From NCBI GenBank assembly GCA_032718475.1, contig JAUCBJ010007215.1, positions 1 through 64,000 on the forward strand: 64,000 nucleotides of DNA, read 5' to 3'. A program made the position numbers and the translations under genes. Of this stretch, positions 1 to 10,403 are shown one piece after another (position 1 is the first letter of the stretch; each line of letters begins with the position of its first letter). The stretch is from Nemertoderma westbladi. Taxonomy: Eukaryota > Xenacoelomorpha > Nemertodermatida > Nemertodermatidae. The notes beneath the pieces were generated by a model. The model ran no database searches. It was not told where the DNA came from and was given only the letters and a program-made list of their open reading frames with translations.

Positions 1-588
1 GATTCAGCCTATCGCGCTCGGAACAGCGACAACGATTACATCCTAGAATGGTATCAAGGTCCACAGTGTCTCACTGCGTACGATTATCGCCATGCCAACT
101 ATGTTTCTCGGCAACGTTGTCGGTTATGCGCATCGAGAGACCATGTTACGCCCATGGACACAAACGTCCGCTGTTCCTATTTCCACGAACAACCGGCGAT
201 GGAAATTTATTGAGCGTATTGCAGATTTAATAATTTGCATATTTTTGCGGTTTGCCCTCAATTTATGACTCAATGTCACCACTGTCCACTAAAGGGACAC
301 GCCAGTTTCGATTGCCCTTTTAATCGCGATTTGGAAAGCGTAGATGAAATGATCACACTACGTTACATTAAAGCTTGGGAAGTGAACGCTGATTTACATC
401 GTGATTCGCGCCATCGCTATCATCCTGGACGCGCTTACGAAGGAATTTATGCGTTCCATCCTTATCTATTCGCTTCTGTCGAACAGAAATCACGCATATC
501 GAGTTACAGGAAGTATATCGACGGCCTTACGAGTACCGAGCCCGCGAACGCGAGTTGGAAAGAACCATTAAACCAAGGAAGTTTCTAA
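1..588 (+). pseudogene. Zinc-knuckle (gag-like) ORF, broken
   Basis: One frame runs from the window edge to a stop at 211-213 and continues in the same frame to a stop at 586-588. The product is Cys/His rich: a CxxC...H...C cluster near 115-175 and a clean CCHC knuckle (CHHCPLKGHASFDC, C-x2-C-x4-H-x4-C) near 270-315. CCHC knuckles of this spacing are typical of retroelement Gag/nucleocapsid proteins. The gene has lost its start at the window edge and carries an in-frame TGA, so it is probably decayed. The element family is not recognised and no RT or integrase is visible nearby. A cellular CCHC protein is the alternative. Confidence 0.35.
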
Positions 589-887
589 CTACTTATGGTC
601 CACCCACGGCCCTCGTGCAGACCACTCGTACAGGACCCGTAAGAGCGGCTGTCTTGAAACGAGCTCTCAAAGCCGTTAGACCCCTCTCCCCGGACGTTGA
701 TGTCAATCAACCCGGTACTTCGACCGGCGGATATACCGATCGCAATCCCATACCTTCTGATGCAATCATATTGCACCCTTCACCCAGGAGTTATAGCCCT
801 CCTCGTAAAGTGGCTCGCCCCAAAGAGAAAAAGACTCTTGCTAGCTTTAAAAAACTGCGTAAACGCCGTCCGCGCAAGAAAGACTAA
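555..887 (+). pseudogene. Basic C-terminal ORF overlapping the zinc-knuckle ORF
   Basis: A 110-codon frame overlaps the end of the preceding ORF by 34 bp in the -1 frame. It is rich in Pro, Ser and Arg and ends in a strongly basic tail (RKRRPRKKD). The overlap and similar composition suggest it was once the continuation of the zinc-knuckle protein, joined either by a mutational frameshift or by -1 frameshifting. No canonical slippery heptamer was found in the overlap, so mutation is likelier. Function unknown; a nucleic-acid-binding tail is inferred from charge only. Confidence 0.3.
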
Positions 888-1280
888 CTGTTTAGAGTAT
901 TTTTATATTTTAGAAACTGTGATTTTGTATATTTTATAGACTTAAATCCCATTTTCTGGGAGCGGTGTAAAAGCTTCTGTGGGATATAACTGGCCCCTTT
1001 TGCTTCGCAATCCAGTTTCCCCCCAGGCGCTGGAATACTCTAAAAAGGTTCTCTAACTGTATATATATTCCCCTCGCCCGCAAGGTACCGTTACAGGTGT
1101 TTTAACGGACATAAAAGTCATTCTGCTATATACGTGTTTTGGCGGACATGGTAAGGCAAAAAACCTGTAATGCACCAACTACCTTTCACAGCTTAGCCGT
1201 GATGATTCATATTACGACATCTAACAGCTGGTTGCTGACATGGAAACAGCCATTGGACGCATAGTTCTTTGTTTGGCTTG

Positions 1281-1350
1281 AGCCAATCAGAGCGATTTTT
1301 CCTGTCGACGTGTAGCTTTTCAGCCGATTATAAGGAGAGTGTTCAGTCTT
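1281..1350 (+). promoter_or_regulatory. CCAAT + TATA promoter-like stretch
   Basis: A CCAAT box (gccaatcag, about 1282-1290) is followed 40 bp later by TATAAG at 1329-1334. It lies 0.4 kb past the gag-like ORF, where a 3' LTR would be expected, but no second LTR copy is in the window to test this. The spacing to any initiator is unclear. Confidence 0.3.
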
Positions 1351-2790
1351 ACTGTTTTTACTTGATACTTTGTTGTTATTGCTGTCTAAGCCAGAAACAC
1401 CGGCTCTAAGAACTCTAGTAAAACTGCTTAGATTATAGAAAGTATAACTGTTACCGGCGGTGTTACCTCACTTAATTTAACTGCACTAATCATATTGTTT
1501 GTACTGCTATTTACCGTCAGTTATTAATTGTATCTATTTGTTGATGGAAATATTGCTCTTTGGAGAATACTGATAAATCACCCAAATTTCCCAATTTCTT
1601 GATACACTACAGGTTAGAGAGACAGGCTATATATAACAATTGCGATTTATATCAATGTGGTGTGTATTGAATCTAATGTTATTTAGTAGACACTACCTGA
1701 GTCAATTGCTGTTCTCTTTATGTGTGATCAAATATACTGACGGTCGGCAGAATAGTGTGCATGATTGTGAGTGTGATGTGACTGGTAACAAAGCATTTCC
1801 TAAAGAATGCGACTTATACTTTAATCATAAGCCTTATCGTTGCGTTTAGTATAAGTCCTAGCTCTGTTTAAATAGATAGAGCGCCACGTCCTAAAGGAAC
1901 TGTTAATATTTCCCGAAAGTTAATAATATCTGTCAGAAATTACATATTAGCGATCAATCGAATAATACAGTAGGCTTACACTGCAACCTTACACTGCAAT
2001 AATAAAATCTAAGCATCCGAATTCAGCCTCCCGGGTGTAGATCCATCGGGTGAATGATCGCGCATGGGCTGGCTTCGGCTAATGTTTTGTTTATTAGCAT
2101 AAAATATTGTCGTATGCTAAAGGTGTGTTAATTAACTAAAAGACATATAAATTTTGGCAGGTTAAACTGCTAAAGGTCTACAAAAGCGCGAACAATAGGC
2201 CCGATTCACACATGAGCTTACATCTTTCATCACCCATCTATCATCTTTCACTTTTATAATTATAGAAAACACTGCCATCTGTAGAGACATTCACCCAAGG
2301 TCTTTCATCCTGTCATCTATCAACTTTCATCTTTCAAAATACAGTGTGATATGTTATATTTTTTTGAAAGATGAAAGATCTGATGGATTTCCATATGTAT
2401 TGTTATATAAAGTTCGTGTAGTAGTATAGTTTGTATATTATATTGCAAAACCGAAGTAGCCATTCTGATAAATTGCCAATTTCAAAACTATTTTTTAATA
2501 TTAAACATTCTCAAACATGGTTTTCAATTATACCAATATAATATAACTTATTATCATCTTCTCTTAACTCATATAGTATAGTTTTTAGTTTACCTATAAC
2601 TCATTGCATTCGTATTTTCTGATTATTTAGATGAATCCAAAATCTACACCTAATCTTTCTTATCCATTCTATACTGGAGGGAAACAACCCAGCAGCGATA
2701 TCTTCATCCATTTCAAAAAAGTTATAAGAAAATAAACATACAATATATGAATATATTGGGATGAAAGATATTATGAAGAATATTATAAAG
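1351..2790. other. Unassigned AT-rich stretch
   Basis: No convincing coding sequence. A 69-codon frame at 1640-1849 has no recognisable domain and is treated as chance. The only structured feature is the hairpin at 2324-2377 listed separately. Confidence 0.5.
2324..2377. repeat. 16-bp perfect inverted repeat
   Basis: CTTTCATCTTTCAAAA at 2324-2339 is perfectly inverted at 2362-2377, with a 22-nt loop. Weaker pairing extends outward, and further ATCTTTCA copies lie at about 2220-2310. It looks like the end of a fold-back or MITE-like element; no target duplication was identified. Confidence 0.6.
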
Positions 2791-3315
2791 ATAAGATAAG
2801 ATAAAATACTTTAAATATAGTACTGAACAGGAAATAATACAAGGACACTGTTACTCTATGTAACCTCTTCTCTACAAAATTGATGTAAGAATTGTTTTTT
2901 AAGTTTGTTCTTGTACTCTTTGTAATTTGATGTTTTGTGTGTCTCGATAGGTAATTTATTCCATAGATTGATTAATTTTACAATTAGACTTGAATGACCA
3001 AAATTTATTTTTGTTTTTGGAATTTTAATGATGGCAGTTCTTGGGTTTATGGAAATTGATTGGTGGGTAAGAAAGGTAGTTCTAATTGGATAAAAGGTTT
3101 CTATAATTTGTACATATATTGGAAGAAAAATGTTAGGCCAAAAAATTCGTGGGTTGCTGATAGGGTAGGAGTGCTTGCCATTTTTATCAGCTCTGTTCCC
3201 GTGGCATCACGAGGCCTTTTGTTGAAAATATGCATTGGAATGACAGTTGTTTTAAATATTGTGAGTTTAGTTTTTAGTGATAATTGACCCTTAATGCGGC
3301 GGAGACATGAGATAC
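2785..3315 (-). mobile_element. LINE-C, 3' part (C-terminal ORF2 and tail)
   Basis: Read on the minus strand this encodes the end of a non-LTR retrotransposon ORF2, the region after the reverse transcriptase with the usual IYKSLI-like, then 'WN.LP.ET' and 'YKEYKNKLKK' type ending just before the stop. The frame carries several stops. At its left edge is a short (GATAA)n run (about 2788-2806), the expected microsatellite tail of a minus-strand LINE. It is the downstream half of the LINE found at 10404-12150: excising the element at 3320-10399 and one TTAA joins the two halves in frame. Confidence 0.8.
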
Positions 3316-3363
3316 TTAACCCTATTAAACCCGGGGGGGGGGGGGGGTCAATATGACACCCCC

Positions 3364-3555
3364 TGTCGTGTCCAGTATTACTTAGGCCATGGCCTATGAT
3401 ATAGGATTAGGATTACCGGTATGCACATATATACTACAGTACTATATCAGTACGGCAGTACACTGCAGTACTTGTGTACACTGGTACGACTGCACAATGT
3501 ATAGAGCAATATACATCATATCTATAGATTATTATGCTTTTATATGGATATAACA
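3364..3555 (+). repeat. 5' LTR of the gypsy element
   Basis: TGTCGTGTCC...GATATAACA, bounded by TG...CA. It is 190/192 identical to the copy at 8678-8869 (differences at about LTR positions 9 and 105). It is short for a gypsy LTR. The sequence TTGGCGACGAGTCGG directly after it occupies the primer-binding-site position; the tRNA is not assigned. Confidence 0.93.
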
Positions 3556-4119
3556 TTGGCGACGAGTCGGTCGATCCACGTGGTGGTAACATTTCTACCT
3601 ACAGACTTAAGCTTCTTACTAGCTTACGCCATTTACAGATTTAGGCTTACCAGTACTGCGAAAGGAGAAACTGATCTGGTGACTCTGGATTTAATGATAA
3701 AAGATTCTGGCACCGGTACAGAGAAAACTCAGGCCATTTGCTTACAAGTATAGGCCTACCTATTTGGTACAACATTACAGTTGTACAACTGCCGGTATTA
3801 TTAACCCACAACTACCAGACTACCGGTATTTATTAACCTACAATCGCTTACAGCTTACAGCGCTTACAATATACAACAGTACAGTTGTAAAATTTTCATA
3901 TTAACAACCTAGGCCTAGCAGCCTAACCTAGCATGCATATTATATTATAGCAGTTCCATGATTACAGGAATTGTTCTCGACATAAAATAGGAGCCAAAGC
4001 CAATACAGTAATAGCAATACTGTAGGCCGCTTCTGACAGTTCGTAGTTAAAAAAAGATAAATACTGAGATATAAGTTATTACAAAATCACAGTAACGGTA
4101 CACGTTACAGTGTTAAGGG

Positions 4120-4641
4120 ATGGCCGAAGCCAGACATATCTCCCTACGTGCACCAGAACCATTTAAAATTTCATATGATGTCAGTTCCGTAACCCCTCGC
4201 TGGGAAAAGTGGCTCAACACTTTCGACATATATTTGTCTGCACTGGGTGTCAAAGACCCTGAACAAATGAAAAGCATTCTTCTACATATATCTGGTGAAG
4301 AGGTACAGGACCGCTTTGTTACATTGACTATTCCACAACCTGTGCCTGACACTAATGAAAATGTTTACACAGTAGCACGTACATCACTAAATAATGAATT
4401 CGGCAAAAGAGAAAATGAAGTATTTTCAACATTCAGGTTTAACTCACTAACACGAGAGCCAAATGAGTTATTCAGCTCATATATAGCACGACTTCGGAAA
4501 CAGGCCAAGTATTGTAATTTTGGCAATGCTTTAGAGCGAAATATACGTGACCGCGCTGTAGCAGGATGTCGATCCAAGAAATTATTACAACGATTTCTTC
4601 GAGTGGCAGAGGAAGACGCTGCAGCTTGTACTGTACACTAA
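4120..4641 (+). CDS. gag: Gag, capsid part (truncated by frameshift)
   Basis: A 173-codon frame begins with ATG 565 bp after the 5' LTR. It has the Trp-containing segment (RWEKWLNTFDIYLSALG) and the helical region ending in ARLRKQAKYC that are typical of Ty3/gypsy capsid proteins. In the element it would assemble the particle that packages genomic RNA in the cytoplasm. The frame ends early at 4641; the next codons of a recognisable Gag C-terminus are in another frame, so an indel at about 4632-4646 broke the gene. The zinc-knuckle portion is in the following ORF. Confidence 0.85.
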   Translation: MAEARHISLRAPEPFKISYDVSSVTPRWEKWLNTFDIYLSALGVKDPEQMKSILLHISGEEVQDRFVTLTIPQPVPDTNENVYTVARTSLNNEFGKRENEVFSTFRFNSLTREPNELFSSYIARLRKQAKYCNFGNALERNIRDRAVAGCRSKKLLQRFLRVAEEDAAACTVH

Positions 4642-4727
4642 CATGATGTATTCAAATTGCTCAAACGCTAGAACAGACATCTAAACAAGCACTAGATATT
4701 GAAGAGTTCGCACGATCTACAAAACTA

Positions 4728-7700
4728 GTGGGACAAAGTGACGACATTGATGACCTTGAAGTTAATAAAATAGCTAAATTTAAAAACCGATATTCAAGGC
4801 CAAAAGCAAACGCTGAACAGCAATGGCAGCGAAAAACGGTAAATTACAAATACCAGAACAAGCCGCCAACTGCAAATTCTGTCAGCACACCCCAATATAC
4901 ACATTGTTACCGATGTGGGAATACAGATCACAAAGTTCCTGATTGTCGAATATCAGCAAAAATCATCTGTAATGCATGTGGTGGAATAGGACACATGAAA
5001 GGAGTATGTATGAAAACTAAACGAAACTTACGACAATTAGTCGACGACAATGAAGAAACTGAAACGATTTATAGCGAAGAAAGCACATCATCTGATGAGT
5101 ATGGTGATTTATGCATCAATGCTCTATTTAAGGAACACAAAATTCATAAGATTTCTACTGCGGGTCCTTGTTACAATGTAAATATCAACAATACAAGCAT
5201 CCCTATACTGATTGATTCTGGAGCAGAATGTAATATCCTCACATATTCTGCATACAAAACACTACAACAACATGGTGAATACATGAATCTAACACCCACT
5301 AAAAGTATCATATATCCATACAATTCAAAAACTCCGCTAAAAATCGTTGGAAAAGTGCGAGCAACAGTGGAAGCCTGTGGGCAAGCAGCTAAGGTAAAGT
5401 TTATTGTTGTTAGTACACAAGACTTATCTCTATTAGGATACAAATCTGCCACAGCTTTGGATTTGCTACGGGTTGGCCCACCTAGTGTGAAAGAAAGAGG
5501 AATGAAGATAGGAGTGCGACAATTATTAGAATGCAAAACTCACAAAACATTAGACACATCACATCTGGACAATATTATATCAAAATATTCCAATGTTTTC
5601 TCAGCCACAGGTCTCATGTGTGACGAAAATGGCACCCCAATACAAGTGAAATTACACCTCAGAGAAGATGCAGACCCTGTCGCAGTACGTGCATCACGTA
5701 TTCCATTTCATCTCCGCCGCCCGTGTGAAAAAGAACTTTCCATCCAGGAGGAGGCTAATATGATTGAAACTGCCACTGGTCCTACCCCATGGGTTTCAAG
5801 AATGGTACTTCAAATTAAACCCAACCGCACAGATGATGAAAACCTTCCCGTAGTTCGGATTACGCTTGATGCCCGGGAGCTTAATAAACATCTAGTACGC
5901 GAACGGCATCCGATACCGACACTCGAAGAAATTGTTGATCAAATTGCCTTGGAAGAACCTCCTAATCCATCCAATATGACTGATGACTTGACTTTATATT
6001 ACTCACATTTAGATTGTGATCGTGGGTACCATCAAATTGGTTTACATCCTGATTCACGACCACTTACAACATTTGCCACTCACAAAGGAATGAAACGTTA
6101 TACTACTCTGGTTATGGGTGTATCAACCAGTGGAGAAATTTTCCATCGTGAGTTGGAACGTTCCATACAAGGGATTGATGGAACAAGAAATGCCAGTGAT
6201 GACATAATTGTGTGGGGTTATGGGAAGCAGCAACATTTAAACCGTCTGCAGCAAGTGTTAGCAAGATGCAAAGAACGAAACATAAAATTAAAACGATCAA
6301 AGTGTGTATTTTTGCAGACAAGCGTTGAATTCCTGGGGCATCTACTTACAAACACGGGGCTGACACCCTGTGAGAAGAAAATTGAGGCAGTAAAAAACCT
6401 AAAAATTCCAACTACCAAAACTGAACTGAAGTCCAGTCTTGGATTGCTTGGGTGGTTGTCACCTTTCATCCCAAATTATGCCATTCTTAAAGCACCTCTT
6501 CAGAGTCTACTTGCAAAGAACAAAGTGTTCGAAATGTCGGATGAAGCCCTCATAGCTTGGAAGACGCTGATTGAAGAAATATCAAATCCTAGAACATTGG
6601 CATATTTCAAACGTGATCTTCCTACAACACTCACCACTGATGCATCACCCACAGCAATTAGTGCAATTCTGAGCCAGACCCAACCATCAGGACTTGATCA
6701 GCCAGTTGCTTTTGCCCATCAGTCTCTTTCAGAAACTGAAAGTCGATATAGCCAAACAGAAAGAGAGGCACTGGGAATAACTTGGGCATTGCAGCGATAT
6801 AACATCTATCTTCGTGGAGCACCACAACCAGTTAACATACAAACAGACCATAAACCACTATTGCGAATTTTCGCACCCAATGGTAACCCAACACCTCGCA
6901 TAGAACGCATGTTACTGAAAATACAAGGGGAATATAATTATAAGTTATCTTATATCCAAGGTAAGGACAACTATGCAGACATATTATCGCGCCAAACACC
7001 AAAAGGTTCATGCCCACAGAAAGGAAAACATACAGAACAGTATGTCAGAGCAATAATCCAAAGCAATTTACCATTTAATCTAAACCTTGAAACAATAATT
7101 GAACATACTATGAAGGACACTTCTTTGATTATTCTGCATTCCGCTATTATGAATGATGCATGGGACAAAGACAAAGATGTGTTGAAGCCATATTACTCAG
7201 ATCGACATGAGTTCAGCATCACCCACGATAATATAATATTACGGGGGAAGAGAATCGTTATACCCCAGCTATTACGTGACCTCTGTATTGAGATAGCCCA
7301 TGAAGGTCATCAAGGCATGACACGTACCAAACAACTCCTACGGGAAACGGTATGGTGGCCCAATTTAAACAAGGATAGAGAAAATTATATAACAAGGTGT
7401 TTACCATGCCAAGCTACAGGCAAACCTGCAAAACCCTCACCACTGAAACCCACAGTCATTCCCAATGAAACATGGTCAAAGATAGGAATGGATTTTCTAG
7501 GCCCTGTTGATCATAAACATATATTAACTATGATTTGCTACAGATCTCGTTATCCTATTGTTATCCCTATGAATTCAGAAAATGCGAAACATGTGATAGA
7601 GGCGTGTGAAAGAACTTTCAGTATATTTGGGTTTCCAAAAGATATCATAACTGATAATGGGCCTGCTTTTCGCTCACAGGAATTCGGACGGTATTGTAAA

Positions 7701-7913
7701 CAAAGAGACATAAAAGTACATTTGATCAGCCCACGATTCCCTTCCGCCAATGGGGAAATTGAACGGCTTAACCAGCCACTGGGAAAATTCATAGAGAGTT
7801 GCCACGTTGAAGATAAGAGTTGGCAAACCAATCTCCAGACATTCCTACTCAACTATAGATCTACACCTCATCCTGCCACTGGATTCTCACTCGCATGTTC
7901 CATCGAACATTAA
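4728..7913 (+). CDS. pol: Gag nucleocapsid + Pol (protease, RT, RNase H, integrase)
   Basis: 1061 codons. Two CCHC knuckles lie at about residues 59-73 and 81-94. An aspartic protease motif (DSGAEC) is near 162. The RT has LDARELNKH near 378, a YHQIGLHP segment, and SDDIIVWG near 488, where the usual Y-x-D-D reads S-D-D as in several invertebrate gypsy clades. RNase H starts at TTDAS near 636. Integrase has an HHCC zinc finger (about 857-895) and D-D-E residues in GMDFLGP (~920), TDNGPAF (~974) and NGEIERLN (~1007). It copies the element RNA to DNA and inserts it. The frame stops at 7913 inside the integrase C-terminus, where the protein should continue, so the copy is probably dead or needs trans-complementation. 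Confidence 0.93.
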   Translation: MGQSDDIDDLEVNKIAKFKNRYSRPKANAEQQWQRKTVNYKYQNKPPTANSVSTPQYTHCYRCGNTDHKVPDCRISAKIICNACGGIGHMKGVCMKTKRNLRQLVDDNEETETIYSEESTSSDEYGDLCINALFKEHKIHKISTAGPCYNVNINNTSIPILIDSGAECNILTYSAYKTLQQHGEYMNLTPTKSIIYPYNSKTPLKIVGKVRATVEACGQAAKVKFIVVSTQDLSLLGYKSATALDLLRVGPPSVKERGMKIGVRQLLECKTHKTLDTSHLDNIISKYSNVFSATGLMCDENGTPIQVKLHLREDADPVAVRASRIPFHLRRPCEKELSIQEEANMIETATGPTPWVSRMVLQIKPNRTDDENLPVVRITLDARELNKHLVRERHPIPTLEEIVDQIALEEPPNPSNMTDDLTLYYSHLDCDRGYHQIGLHPDSRPLTTFATHKGMKRYTTLVMGVSTSGEIFHRELERSIQGIDGTRNASDDIIVWGYGKQQHLNRLQQVLARCKERNIKLKRSKCVFLQTSVEFLGHLLTNTGLTPCEKKIEAVKNLKIPTTKTELKSSLGLLGWLSPFIPNYAILKAPLQSLLAKNKVFEMSDEALIAWKTLIEEISNPRTLAYFKRDLPTTLTTDASPTAISAILSQTQPSGLDQPVAFAHQSLSETESRYSQTEREALGITWALQRYNIYLRGAPQPVNIQTDHKPLLRIFAPNGNPTPRIERMLLKIQGEYNYKLSYIQGKDNYADILSRQTPKGSCPQKGKHTEQYVRAIIQSNLPFNLNLETIIEHTMKDTSLIILHSAIMNDAWDKDKDVLKPYYSDRHEFSITHDNIILRGKRIVIPQLLRDLCIEIAHEGHQGMTRTKQLLRETVWWPNLNKDRENYITRCLPCQATGKPAKPSPLKPTVIPNETWSKIGMDFLGPVDHKHILTMICYRSRYPIVIPMNSENAKHVIEACERTFSIFGFPKDIITDNGPAFRSQEFGRYCKQRDIKVHLISPRFPSANGEIERLNQPLGKFIESCHVEDKSWQTNLQTFLLNYRSTPHPATGFSLACSIEH

Positions 7914-8451
7914 AAACAAAACTCCCTGCATTGCTATCAAACCAAGCTTTAACACCAAATCCAGATATCAATGTAGCAGTTCAACAACGTGATCAGAAAT
8001 ATAAGAGGAGAATGAAAGAATATACAGATAATCGACGCCATGCCGAGGAAATGCTGAAGTTGGGGATATTGTCCTTATTCGCAGATTTAACCGAGTAGAA
8101 AAGGGATATTCAACTACATGGCTCCCCTCACCATATACAATAATTGGCCGGAAGGGAGAATCCATGATACTACAAGGAAAACATGGGTCTACACTGCGAC
8201 GAAATCCAACCCATATGAAACACTACCACTCCAGCAAGACCAATGAGAAAAGTGATGCGTCCTCTGAGGATTTGTACAATAAAGACATAGGGGAAGATTT
8301 AGACGATGATGTTGATTCCAGACCGATGCCCCAAACCGAACCAGACGGTAACTGCAATGATGAACATGAATTACTGCAGGGACAAGTAGAAAACTCTAGA
8401 CCATCACGACAACGAAAACCTAGAGACTTGGGACCATATATTCGTTATTAA
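7895..8451 (+). pseudogene. Integrase C-terminal tail, two frame breaks
   Basis: The integrase tail continues in frame 2 (7895-8098) and then frame 1 up to 8451. The second part contains a compact beta-rich segment of the kind seen in gypsy integrase C-terminal domains, followed by an acidic, low-complexity end. The two frame changes, near 7900 and about 8060, are one-base-type indels, and the residue patterns match across them. I describe them as breaks and do not reconstruct the protein. Confidence 0.75.
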
Positions 8452-8677
8452 GATTGAAACAATTTTGAAACAGTAATATAGAACATTCATAGTAACATTT
8501 ATAACATTGATTAAAGCCTGACAAACGCTTAACTAGGACAATCTATTACTAACTAATTTGTTTGGTGGTATGTGATAATGTGATATTAAGCCGTATGTGA
8601 AATTAACCAGTAAGTCATAAGTACATCAATACCTATTATTTCTCTTGTTTGTTTTAATTACTTGTTGGAGGAAGTGA

Positions 8678-8869
8678 TGTCGTGTACAGTATTACTTAGG
8701 CCATGGCCTATGATATAGGATTAGGATTACCGGTATGCACATATATACTACAGTACTATATCAGTACGGCAGTGCACTGCAGTACTTGTGTACACTGGTA
8801 CGACTGCACAATGTATAGAGCAATATACATCATATCTATAGATTATTATGCTTTTATATGGATATAACA
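8678..8869 (+). repeat. 3' LTR of the gypsy element
   Basis: Same TG...CA limits and length as the 5' LTR. It is preceded by the purine tract GGAGGAAGTGA and followed at once by the C-run of the host TTAA element. Confidence 0.93.
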
Positions 8870-10399
8870 CCCCCCCCCCCCCGTGGTTTTATTATTATAA
8901 TGCTGAAACAAACGCAGTTGGGAATCTGAAATTTTATGACTTTTCCTAAAAATCTATTGTCTTCCTAGTAGTGAAAACCGTTTTCAAAAATATTTCGTAG
9001 TTTTTGAATTATAGCACCATTTTTAACCCTACTTTTGGCACTTTTTTTTGAGACGCTTTTTGAAAATTAGATTTCATTAAATATTAATTGTAACATCTCT
9101 ATTTTTGATTTATACCGGTTTTTTTGGTGTTAGCAATTGGATGGAATTCATATAAATTGATTTAGAAATTTCAAACTTGTTTTTTTCGGCGGGTGCCAAA
9201 TTTTGGTGCCAGCACCAAATTTTGAAATATGTCAATTTTGTAAATTGATTGTTTGAAACTTGTTTTTTACGCAATTGGGGTTTTTTGGGGTTCTGGTTTC
9301 GATGAAATATATACGAGTTGCACCAAGCGTATCAAACTTGTATTTTACGGTGCTGTGTGCAAATTTTGGTGCTAGCACGAAATTTTGAAAATCCATTCAA
9401 TAAATAAAATTGCTTGTGACAATTTATTTCTTGCATTTTAGAGGTTTATGGCTGTTCTGAATACAATGGAATATATAAGTATCGAACTAGACATCTCAAA
9501 CTTGTATTTTTCGGAAGTGGGTGCAAAAGTGGTGCTAGCACCAAATTTTTTGAAAACCATCAAATATATCAATTGATTGTGTCATCTTGTTTCTTGCGAT
9601 ATACGGGTTTGTTAGGGTTCTGAATTCAATGGAATCAGTAACAATTTCATAAAAGTTTTCAAACTTGTATTTTTCGCCGGTGGGTGAAAATTTTTTGTGC
9701 CAGTACCAAATTTTGGAAAATGAGTAAATTGATCAGTAGATAGTATCATCTTGTTTCTTGCATTATACGGGTTTATGAGGGTCCTGAATCCGATGGAATC
9801 AATAAAAACAGCACTGGACATCGCTAACTTGTACTTTTTGGTGATGGGTACGAAATTTGGTGCTAGCACCAAAATTTGCCAAATTACGCCGAAAAATACA
9901 AGTAGCAAAGATCTGGCATATTTGAAATGTATTCCATTAGAATCAGCGCCCTAGAAAACCTGAAAATGTGAATTTATAGCATCGTATAAGTGAATAAAAA
10001 ATTTTGTGTTCTAACTGAAAAGTGCTGGTTACTTGTGTTTTTCATTTTTTTTCTACGCATAGAGGACTAAACAGCCATTTATGGTAATCATATCATATTT
10101 AAATATTTTCCAATGTATTTTGCGCCCCAGAAAACCTGTATTGAAAAACAATTTGCCGAAAAATGTAACTTTCAAATTTTGTGAAAATTGTGCACTACTT
10201 GTAATTTTGGTGCTGCAATATTACCACCCCAGTACATTTTTTCGAAAATTTTTTTTTCGGTCGGATCCAGACTAGTGATACCTACGTACAAACAAAAATC
10301 TGACGTTTTCGTTAATATTTGTAGATTTTAGAGGGAGTGGTCAATATGACCCCCCCCCCCGGTATTTGTACAGCATTTTATAGCCCGGTACTAATAGGG
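8870..10399 (+). repeat. Internal repeats and right end of TTAA element A
   Basis: Five degenerate units of about 163 bp, each with a caps-like palindrome (ggtgctagcacc or a variant), at about 9207, 9371, 9533, 9693 and 9858. They are followed by unique sequence and the right terminal GTCAATATGAC/C-run hairpin and inverted repeat. ORF-like stretches on both strands come from this AT-rich repeat and are not genes. Confidence 0.8.
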
Positions 10400-10403
10400 T
10401 TAA

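Larger units (their letters stand above)
3364..8869 (+). mobile_element. Ty3/gypsy LTR retrotransposon, complete but frameshifted
   Basis: A 5506-bp element has two 192-bp LTRs, gag with two zinc knuckles, and pol in the order protease, RT, RNase H, integrase, which is the Ty3/gypsy order. It sits inside the C-run of the left terminal hairpin of TTAA element A, with CCCCC on both sides as the likely 5-bp target duplication. The polypurine tract GGAGGAAGTGA directly precedes the 3' LTR. The LTRs differ at only two sites, so insertion was recent, yet the coding region already has at least three frame breaks (near 4640, 7900 and 8060). Confidence 0.95.
3316..10403 (+). mobile_element. TTAA element copy A (piggyBac-like, non-autonomous), split by gypsy
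   Basis: TTAA target duplications lie at 3316-3319 and 10400-10403. The ends are CCCTATTAAACCC... and ...CTAATAGGG, an imperfect ~16-bp terminal inverted repeat. TTAA targets with CCC... ends are the hallmark of the piggyBac superfamily (established knowledge). Each end carries a G-run, GTCAATATGAC, C-run hairpin. The interior (8870-10320) holds about five degenerate ~163-bp repeats, each centred on a GGTGC-AGCACC palindrome. There is no transposase ORF. Without the gypsy insertion it would be about 1.57 kb, matching copy B at 21527-23114. Confidence 0.85.

Noticed and set aside
555-588. Programmed -1 frameshift site in the gag-like ORF
   Set aside because: The nearest candidate (ATTAAAC) does not satisfy the X-XXY-YYZ pattern; a mutational break is simpler.
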